Source of the DNA: Emiliania huxleyi CCMP1516
Taxonomy: Eukaryota > Haptophyta > Isochrysidales > Noelaerhabdaceae
Length of the DNA stretch: 22,837 nt
NCBI RefSeq assembly: GCF_000372725.1
Contig: NW_005198829.1
Location: 74,280 to 97,116, forward strand
Direction: 5' to 3'
This document shows, piece after piece, positions 16,636 through 22,837 of this stretch. The notes beneath the pieces are model-generated. The model was not told where the DNA came from, made no database searches, and saw nothing but the letters and a program-made list of their open reading frames with translations. The position numbers were made by a program, and so were the translations under genes. The first letter of the stretch is position 1, and each line of letters opens with the position of its first letter.

Positions 16636-16860
16636 GCTAGGTAGATGTGATGCAGAATCGTAGAGGTCATGGAGAATATGCTGTGCATGTTTGTAAATGT
16701 AGATGCAGGAGTGGATGCAGAGTGTAGTCGACAAATTGAAATTATGCTCGCATCTCTGACTATGATCTGTGTGTGTGCATGCATCGGCCTCAAAAGCGTC
16801 ATTGCGCGCGGGAGAGCAGCCCCAAATAATGTGTGTAAGTGTTAGAGTTGTTTGGTATTG

Positions 16861-18075
16861 CTAAAAATCTCTCTCTCTCTCGGGAGAGAGGTGATGGGAA
16901 CGGAGAACGCCGCATACCGCTTTTATCGCGCACAACCACTTGTGTTCGTGCCACAGCCGGACTTCGACTCCCTCCACCTCGCCCACCGCCACGGTGCCCT
17001 CCTCCGCCTCCCCGATCGGGACCACGCCGCCGCACCGCCGCACCGCCGCACCGCCCACCGCAGCCGCGCCGCCCTCGCCGCCCTCGCCTCTGCCCTGGTC
17101 CAAACGCGCCTCGTCGTCTTCGCCCAGCGAGCCCGCCGTCCCCGCCACGCCGCCGCCGCGCGCAGCCGCCGCCGCCGCGGCGCGAAGCAGCTCGCCCTCG
17201 CTCAGCTCTTCCACCGCCCCGCCGCACGCGGGCAGCATCGCCGCGCCGCCGCCGCGGTGCGCCTCGTCCGCCAGCTCGGCGAGCAGGTGCTGCAGCAGCG
17301 CCAGCTGGCGGCGGCGCGGCACCGCCTCGAAGGGAGGCACGTGGACAAACAGGGCGGTGTGCCGACTCTGCGTGCTCTGCGCGCCCGAGCTGTTGTTGTG
17401 CGCGTGCGAGAGCCGCAGCGACTCGTACAGCGTGTAGTTGCACAGGTACAGGTACCTGCAGGTCAGGCAAGGGCGTCTTCGGGCGTCTGGCCATCCCAGC
17501 AGCAGCGCGGTGCCGGCCGGCGAGGGTGGGCAGACAATCTGCTTCTCGGCGCACCCACAGCGGCGGGCTCGTGGATAGGTTGCGGGCCCTAACGCCAACG
17601 CACCGGCCTGCGTCGTCCGAGACACGGATCTCCTCGGCCGACCTCGCAGCCAACGCATCCCGCAGAGAGGAGAGGGGCAGAGGGCTGCGGCGGCAGCCCC
17701 GCACGCCACGCGCGGCCGGCGCGGCGTCGATGGGCTCGTCCGTCGGCTGGCGGCCTCGCTCGTCCGCCACACGAAATGCGTTGTGTTGACGCCGGTGCGC
17801 TCGAGTGCAAAGCCGCGCCCTCTCGCGTCGACGCCAAGGTGCACGTAGATGACGCAGCCGGAGGAGTCGTCGCCGCTGTGCAGCCGCTGCAGCTGCGCGT
17901 CGACATCCTCGGTCGAAACCTCGAGCACTGCCGAGCGGAGCGGGACGCCGTGCGGAAGCCGCCAGCCGTCAGCGCCGCTGGCGAGCTCTCTCGCGAGCCA
18001 GTCGGTTGGGTTCTCTTCGACGTCGGCGAACGGGCCGAAGCCCGTCACGACGATGGAGCAGGACGGCGTGGCCAT
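16861..18075 (-). CDS. Pyroglutamyl-peptidase I (peptidase C15), one-base frameshift
   Basis: The enzyme removes N-terminal pyroglutamate from peptides in the cytosol. The start MATPSCSIVVTGFGPF is at 18075; exon 1 is 18075-17604 and exon 2 is 17455-16861, joined by a 148-bp GT-AG intron in phase 2. The catalytic triad is visible: Glu in ALERTGVN (about 92), Cys in YLYLCNYTLY (about 163) and His in ALFVHVPP (about 196). Between Glu and Cys the frame changes at about 17785. The family sequence AFRVADERGRQPTDEPID continues in the -1 frame, and the exon lengths total 1067, one short of a multiple of three. A single missing base fits this exactly, through sequencing error, a recent null allele or frameshifting. 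The C-terminus carries about 140 extra low-complexity residues relative to the usual 210-220. The 443-residue frame beginning at 18192 reads through the intron. Confidence 0.8.
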   Translation of the reverse strand: MATPSCSIVVTGFGPFADVEENPTDWLARELASGADGWRLPHGVPLRSAVLEVSTEDVDAQLQRLHSGDDSSGCVIYVHLGVDARGRGFALERTGVNTTHFVWRTSEAASRRTSPSTPRRPRVACGAAAAALCPSPLCGMRWLRGRPRRSVSRTTQAGALALGPATYPRARRCGCAEKQIVCPPSPAGTALLLGWPDARRRPCLTCRYLYLCNYTLYESLRLSHAHNNSSGAQSTQSRHTALFVHVPPFEAVPRRRQLALLQHLLAELADEAHRGGGAAMLPACGGAVEELSEGELLRAAAAAAARGGGVAGTAGSLGEDDEARLDQGRGEGGEGGAAAVGGAAVRRCGGVVPIGEAEEGTVAVGEVEGVEVRLWHEHKWLCAIKAVCGVLRSHHLSPERERDF

Positions 18076-18200
18076 CGACCAGGCCTTCCTCCGAAGAGAT
18101 TCGTGGAGAGAGTGAACTGGATGACTCTGCAGCGGCGCTGGCACTAACACAGTTACATCGGGAAAAAGAAAATTGTCGCGGGATCCGGGCAAAAGGTTGG

Positions 18201-18250
18201 TCCCTCCCTCCCTTGGGGTTTTATATGTTTTCTGTCTTTCTTTTTACGAG
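18201..18250. repeat. Dispersed pyrimidine-rich element, copy 1
   Basis: TCCCTCCCTTGGG followed by TGTTTTCT and CTTTCTTT recurs at 20550-20591. Both copies lie upstream of minus-strand genes (starts 18075 and 20150), where they read as AAAGAAAG...CCCAAGGGAGGGA. Confidence 0.45.
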
Positions 18251-18262
18251 GATTGGCCTTCC

Positions 18263-20150
18263 TTACGCGTGCCGCTCCGCGGCCGCGGCGAGGCGCGGCG
18301 AGCGGCGCGGCTCCTTGCGCGCCTCAGCGTCGGCCGCGCCGCCGCCGGCGTCGGGCGCGCTGCTACCGCTGCCGGCGGCCGCCGGCGCAGGCGACAGCGG
18401 CGGCTCGCGCGCGCGCTTGCCGAGCAGCTGCTTGAGCTTCGCCTTCGCCTCCGCCTCGCTCATCGCGTCGACGGCGTCGACCTCCGCGTCGCGCGCCGCG
18501 GCGGCGAGCGCCGTCGAGGCCGCCTCCTTCAGCTCCTGCGCGCGGGGAAAGGAAAGGGAAGGAGGCACGCAGCAGTGAGGGAGGAGCGGCTGGGTGCTGC
18601 CACACTGTCTGTATGAGTACATACGGAGCTCGTGCGGAGCGTCGTACCTGGACGGAGGTGGCGCCGGTGAGCTCGAGGGTGTGGATGGCGTTGCCGTCGA
18701 GCGTGCGCAGCGTCACGCGCTGCCGCAGCGCGGCGAGTGCGGCGAAGTCGAGCTGCCCCGACGTTTCGTGGAACATGCCGCCGCGGAGCCGGAGCACCAG
18801 CTGGAGCGTCGACTCCTTCTGGACGTTGTAGTCGACGAGCGTGCCGTCGTCCTCCAGCTGCATGCCGGCGAATGAGATGCGCTGCTGATCCGGCGGGATG
18901 CCCTCCTTGCCCTGGATCTGCTCCTTGACCTCCGCGATGGTGTGGTTCGGGTGCAGCGCCAGCACGAGAATCTTGCCGGTCAGCGTCCTGCAGAAGATCT
19001 GCATGCGATGCGGGTCGTGCCGTGGGTCGTTGGCCGCCGCGTCCGCGAACAACAGCACTCGCGGGAGCACCAGGTGCAGCGTCGACTCCCTCTGGATGTT
19101 GTAGTCGGAGAGGGTGCGGCCGTCCTCCAGCCGCCTGCCGGCGAAGATGAGGCGCTGCTGGTCGGGCGGGATGCCCTCCTTGTCCTGGAGCGTCGCCTTG
19201 ACGGCCTCAATCGAGTCGGAGGGCTCCACCTCCAGCGTGACCGTCTTGCCCGGCAGGAACTTGACGAAGAGCTGGATGCGCATGCCGCCAGGTCCGCGCT
19301 CAGAACCGGGGCGGCCAGACGCCTTCGGCAGCTGCTGCGGTGGTGCGAGCCGCGCTGCCTGATCCGGGACACGCCACGCCTGCTCCGGGACACGCAGGTC
19401 GAGCAGCTCGATGCATCGGCCGACCCGGTTCAGCAGCTCGTCCAGCTCGCTCAGCCGCCTCACGCTGCTGCCCGCGTCGTCGACGCGCACGCTCGTGGAG
19501 CGGCCGAAGTACTTCACGAGCAGCGCCTGCTTCTCGACTGGCACGCCGTGGAGGGTGGCGCAGACGGTCTGCAGCTCACTCACGGTCTGGTCGGGAGCGA
19601 GCGTGACGGGCTTTCCCGAGACGACGAGCACGCGCTGCGAATGGCTGTCCTCTGCCGACATGGCCGCGAAGTCGAGCTGCACGCGGACAGTCGACTCGGA
19701 GAAGAAGCTCGGGCACGCTCCGTCGCCCGAGAGCGTGCGCTCCTTGTGCGAGGTCTTGAGCAGCTCGATCGAGCTGTCCTCCTTCTGCACCACCATGACA
19801 TTGGTGTCACTCATCGCGGCGGTGTACGAGTCCGTAAAGCCGGTGCTGGAGTCCCCACTGGTGTGGCTGTGCACACGGACATTGAGCTTTTGCAGGGCCG
19901 AGTCATCGTCATCACCGACGGGGACCAGAGGTGTCTCGTCGACGAGCTTGATTGCAGGCCTCACCTCAGGAAGCAGGCCTGTCGCAGCGCAGATCTTGTC
20001 CCTGAGCTGACTCAGCGAGTCGCCTGGCGCGACGTGCACCAGCGGCAACTCCTCCACCACCGACACTTGGCCGGTCGGCCAGTGCACATGGCTGCTCGCC
20101 TCTTTCGTCGTGAAGTAGGCCGGGAACGAGGTTTTGATGCGTACGCCCAT
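18263..20150 (-). CDS. Multi-ubiquitin-like protein with two ubiquitin units lacking Lys48
   Basis: Exon 1 is 20150-18648 and exon 2 is 18535-18263, joined by a 112-bp GT-AG phase-0 intron (CAG|GTACGA...GCGCAG|GAGCTG), giving 591 residues. The splice restores [10 protein letters not shown]; the unspliced frame runs into arginine-rich nonsense. Residues 1-95 and 150-245 look like divergent beta-grasp modules. Residues 290-363 and 383-458 are clear ubiquitin units ([66 protein letters not shown]). The second ends in RLRGG-MF and leads to another partial beta-grasp module ([20 protein letters not shown]). Position 48 is Arg and Met in the two units, so neither can extend Lys48 chains; Lys63 is Arg in the first and kept in the second. 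Cleavage after LRLRGG would release a conjugatable unit, if the protein is processed. The tail is Ala-rich with a [12 protein letters not shown] segment. Confidence 0.8.
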
Positions 20151-20190
20151 CTCTCGCTGGCGGATAGTAGTGCGTCAGCAGCCCGGGATG

Positions 20191-20202
20191 TTGGCGCGCC
20201 AA
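20191..20202. promoter_or_regulatory. Palindromic E2F-like site upstream of the ubiquitin-repeat gene
   Basis: TTGGCGCGCCAA, a perfect 12-bp palindrome followed by an A run, lies 41 bp upstream of the minus-strand ATG at 20150. TTSSCGCSAA-type palindromes are E2F/DP targets. It could also be part of the 5' leader. Confidence 0.4.
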
Positions 20203-20549
20203 AAAAATTATTCTGGCGGCGGGTTGGCAAAACAAGACACCGAGCATACGCACAAGATACGCCGCGAGGAGGACGGAGTTGCGCCGAAAGGCGAAAGAAG
20301 CCGCGAGAACAAGGGACCGGCAGGCGGCGGCGTCGCAGGACGAGGCAGAAGGGAACGACGCGACAGAGGAGGAAATGACAAGGGAGAGAACGACGAGAGT
20401 GGGACGACCGCGAGGTGGCATGAAGGTTGCAGCGAGAATCGGAGAGAGACTGCGAAGAGAGATAGGAAGAGGCGGACTCCCTAGGGTGGGCGACGGCTAG
20501 CGCACCACACACCTCTCCTTAAAATCCCTGTGTGGTGGCGGCGTGCCGT

Positions 20550-20591
20550 CCTCCCATCCCTCCCTTGGGTTGTCTGTTTTCTTTCTTTAAG
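20550..20591. repeat. Dispersed pyrimidine-rich element, copy 2
   Basis: ATCCCTCCCTTGGG, then TGTTTTCTTTCTTTAAG, matching the order of blocks at 18201-18250 with small length differences. Confidence 0.45.
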
Positions 20592-21429
20592 ACACCGAGC
20601 ATGGATGCCAATCTGGGGTCTTTCGACCGAGTCTATGAGCCCTGGCCGCTCCCTTGATCGCAGAGAGAGAGAGAATTCTTGATACGAAACCACGACGACA
20701 CACACCAGTCGACTCGCATCGGTTGCCTCCATGAACGGCGGAGCTATTCTCGCGTCCACACCACACCTGGCTCCAACGTGGACACGCCCATAGCTGGGGA
20801 CACTACTAGGTCACGCATGGCATCAGAAGTTTTATCTCTGGGCCCCGAAAGGCATCTCTAGCAGCGTCGTTACGCATGCGCCCTCCCCTCCTGGGCGCAT
20901 ACGCCTCACGTCTCGACAGAGCGTAAGCCCTTGGCGTGTGACGAGACGAGTTCTTCGCCATCGCAGCGAGCAGCACCCCACTCGCCGCAGCAGCCGGAGG
21001 CATTGCCGCAGCACTGTCTGCGCCGCAGTCCCGCACCCGTCGACGAAGCTCCCCCCGCGGAAGACCGCGCGTAGCGACGCCTTGACGATCGAGATGAGCG
21101 CGCTTGAAGCTCGCCCACCTACTGCCCCTGAGAGTTGGTTACCGAGTGGGATCAGCTCCCCCCCTTGGGATCGAAGCCGCCACACCTCGCACCCAACATC
21201 CCAGGCGGGATCAGAGAGAGACTCCGCACCGGACACCGCCCGGGCACAGACCCCCTACCCGTCGGACTACGCCTGGACCCCTCACAGAGCAGCCCACGCA
21301 CAGGTCACGCATCGGCAGATTTGACACCTGGTTCAGGCGTAGACAGCACACACTGGTCACAGTTGCATAGCCCTGCCGGGGGGGACGAGTTCGCAAGGTT
21401 AATATTAAAAGCATACAAAGTGGTGACAA

Positions 21430-21432
<3 letters not shown>

Positions 21433-21461
<29 letters not shown>
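21433..21461. repeat. (CT)14 microsatellite
   Basis: An uninterrupted CT dinucleotide tract about 270 bp upstream of the isochorismatase-like gene start. Confidence 0.9.
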
Positions 21462-21463
<2 letters not shown>

Positions 21464-21733
21464 TGATCGCAGTTTCTGGAAAAACTCTCGAGGTCTCGAC
21501 ATTCACTAAGCTGTCAGTGGAGAGACCACTTCACAGCTGTATGCCTTGCTCCTTTAGGTGCTCTGTGTATCTCTGACTCTTCCGCATGAGACCTCCTGAG
21601 TCGTGGTTGTTATTCTTTTGTGCTTGGCGTCTTGTGTGGTGTCAGCTATGCTTATGAAAGTCGTCAGCTATGTTATGCTTCCCTTTGTGCTTTCTCTGGG
21701 CCTTCCGCTCCTAGACGGTGGGTTCCCACCCCC

Positions 21734-22837
21734 ATGCTCGCGCTGCTCCTGCCGGCCTATTCCGCCCAGATCTTCGCCAATACGTCGATCAAGAACGCCA
21801 AATACAAGAAGAACGACGGCGAAGTCCCGACCTGGATCGCCGGCGTGCCATTGTCACGGACCGCTGCTCCGCCGCATCGAGGATCGGACAGCGCAGCTCT
21901 CACTCTCTATAGGCAAGCCTCCGATCGAGACGCTGATGCAAGTCTCGGCCGACTGGGCTCTGGCGGACCAGACCCGAACCTTCTGCCTCCTCGTGCTGGA
22001 CATGGAGAATGACTACCTCCCGTGCGCAGCCCGCACTGACGCCCGCGCCTTCGCTCGTCTCACTCGCTCTACCCTCTGCGGAGCCTCGCACACAGCCGCG
22101 CAGCGCCGCTGCCAGCGCACACAGCCGCAACGCACACAGCCGCGCAGCGCCGCTGCCAGCTCCCGCGCCCTCCGCCTGCCCAGCAGGTATATGACTTTTA
22201 TGATGCCGATGCCCACGACGCGTCCCTGACGCGTCCACGACGCGCCCGCAGGAGCCATCGACCGCTTCTGGGGCCCTCGCGGCCTGTACCCGCCGGGAGG
22301 CACCATCAAAGGGCACGCCGAGAACCCGTTTGGATCGACACGAGGTACAGCAAGAACGCGACCGACACGGCGGGCTGCGCGGCGGTGGCTGGTCCGCACA
22401 CGGCACGAGAGCAGCGCGGCCGGAGCCGAGGGCTGGCGTGTTAGGTGCCAGCGATGGGACCGATCACGGAGGATGAGAAGTCGCTCGTCATCAAGTCGAT
22501 GTGAGATGAGCCGAGATCAGCCGAGATGAGCCGAGACCGGTCCATTTGGCGCAGACCCGACCGCTGGCATGTTGCGACTCACGCAGCGGACGCCACTCTC
22601 CACGAAGGTGTCTGCGAAAGGAGGTCGGCCGTCCCTCCTTCCCTCCGACCATGCCGCCCTCCCCGCCGCTGGCACCTCTCCAAGATGGCCGACAAGGACG
22701 AGCACGGAGACGACATCCTCTACCCGATGCTGCAGGCGTGGGGCGTCGACACCATCGTTATCGTCGGCGCGTGGACCGAAGACTGCGTCATCGCGACCTG
22801 CTACGAGGCGGCAGACCGCTATGGTCTCGACGTCGTC
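21734..22837 (+). CDS. Isochorismatase-like cysteine hydrolase, split gene running off the window
   Basis: Isochorismatase-fold enzymes use an Asp-Lys-Cys triad to hydrolyse amides or vinyl ethers. All three sites are visible: Asp in FCLLVLDMENDY (about 21980-22015), Lys in EDEKSLVIKSM (about 22465-22502) and Cys in VIVGAWTEDCVIATCYEAAD (about 22757-22816). Exon 1 (21734-21842) starts MLALLLPAYSAQIF, possibly a leader, and joins 21913 through a 70-bp GC-AG intron (G|GCGTGC...CTATAG|GC). A further exon carries AIDRFWGPRGLYPPGGTIKG (22256-22315) and ends near ACGAG|GTACAG. The last exon is open at 22837. Junctions between 22015 and 22685 are not resolved, so the family and catalytic order are firm but the exact protein is not. 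The true substrate cannot be told. Confidence 0.65.
22087..22160 (+). repeat. 30-bp direct repeat inside a presumed intron of the isochorismatase-like gene
   Basis: A 30-bp unit starting CGCACACAGCCGCGCAGCGC occurs at 22087-22116 and 22131-22160, with a partial copy between. It lies between the Asp-bearing and the WGPRG-bearing exons. Confidence 0.75.
22505..22534 (+). repeat. Three 10-bp tandem units GAT(G/C)AGCCGA
   Basis: GATGAGCCGA, GATCAGCCGA and GATGAGCCGA follow each other just after the VIKSM exon, probably inside the next intron. Confidence 0.75.

Larger units (their letters stand above)
20203..21733. other. Intergenic stretch without a supported gene
   Basis: It holds a purine-rich segment at 20270-20470 (GA-biased, probably upstream DNA of the ubiquitin-repeat gene), the second pyrimidine-rich element at 20550-20591, a short GA tract near 20663, and a (CT)14 microsatellite at 21433-21461. 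ORFs of 60-134 codons on both strands overlap one another and lack domains. Confidence 0.45.

Noticed and set aside
16839..17789. Plus-strand Arg/Pro-rich ORFs over the peptidase gene
   Set aside because: Antisense to the pyroglutamyl-peptidase exons; composition is dictated by GC content.
18942..20378. 478-codon plus-strand ORF opposite the ubiquitin-repeat gene
   Set aside because: Antisense of two unmistakable ubiquitin units; no recognisable protein features.
20832..21236. Minus-strand 134-codon ORF
   Set aside because: Several overlapping frames of similar length exist on both strands here with no domain, so none is preferred.

Overview
This window looks like nuclear DNA of a GC-rich microalga or protist. 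A haptophyte of the Emiliania/Prymnesium type is my best guess; a pelagophyte or dinoflagellate is not excluded. The evidence is spliced genes with short introns (about 70-150 bp, at least two best modelled with GC-AG ends), strong G/C third-position bias, AP2-repeat and ubiquitin-repeat proteins, proline-rich ectodomain proteins, homopolymer C and G runs and long microsatellites. I see no bacterial operon, phage, IS or CRISPR signal. All family assignments come from reading motifs by eye; no search was run.

Layout. 1-1045 (+): a partial reading frame interrupted by one in-frame TAG and then a frame change, ending in a PDZ domain; probably a decaying gene or mobile-element gene. 1046-2168: repeats, including three hairpin units of about 44 bp. 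2169-3182 (+): four-segment membrane protein with a proline-rich loop. 4115-6224: a type II membrane protein with proline-rich stalk and glycosylation sites (4279-5712, -), bracketed by two copies of a 49-bp dispersed repeat. One copy carries a 50-bp terminal-inverted-repeat insertion with 9-bp target duplications; the other is the empty site. 6345-7718 (-): multipass transporter resembling SLC52 riboflavin transporters. 8547-8981 (-): protein with an N-myristoylation signal, lying under a (CT)54 tract. 9167-11393: no convincing gene, but a tRNA-like remnant in an inverted repeat. 11394-13703 (-): protein with four AP2 domains and a C-terminal SAM domain, divergent over about 70 bp from a small + strand exon at 13773. 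14382-16635 (+): six-exon secreted protein with a vWFD/root-cap-like domain. 16861-18075 (-): pyroglutamyl-peptidase I with a 1-base frameshift. 18263-20150 (-): multi-ubiquitin-like protein. 21734 to the right edge (+): split isochorismatase-like hydrolase.

The genes do not form a pathway; this is ordinary eukaryotic gene order with independent functions. The most unusual material is structural. It includes introns flanked by direct repeats (one with a hairpin across its 3' splice site), the 50-bp insertion with its empty site, and a ubiquitin-like protein lacking Lys48 in both ubiquitin units.
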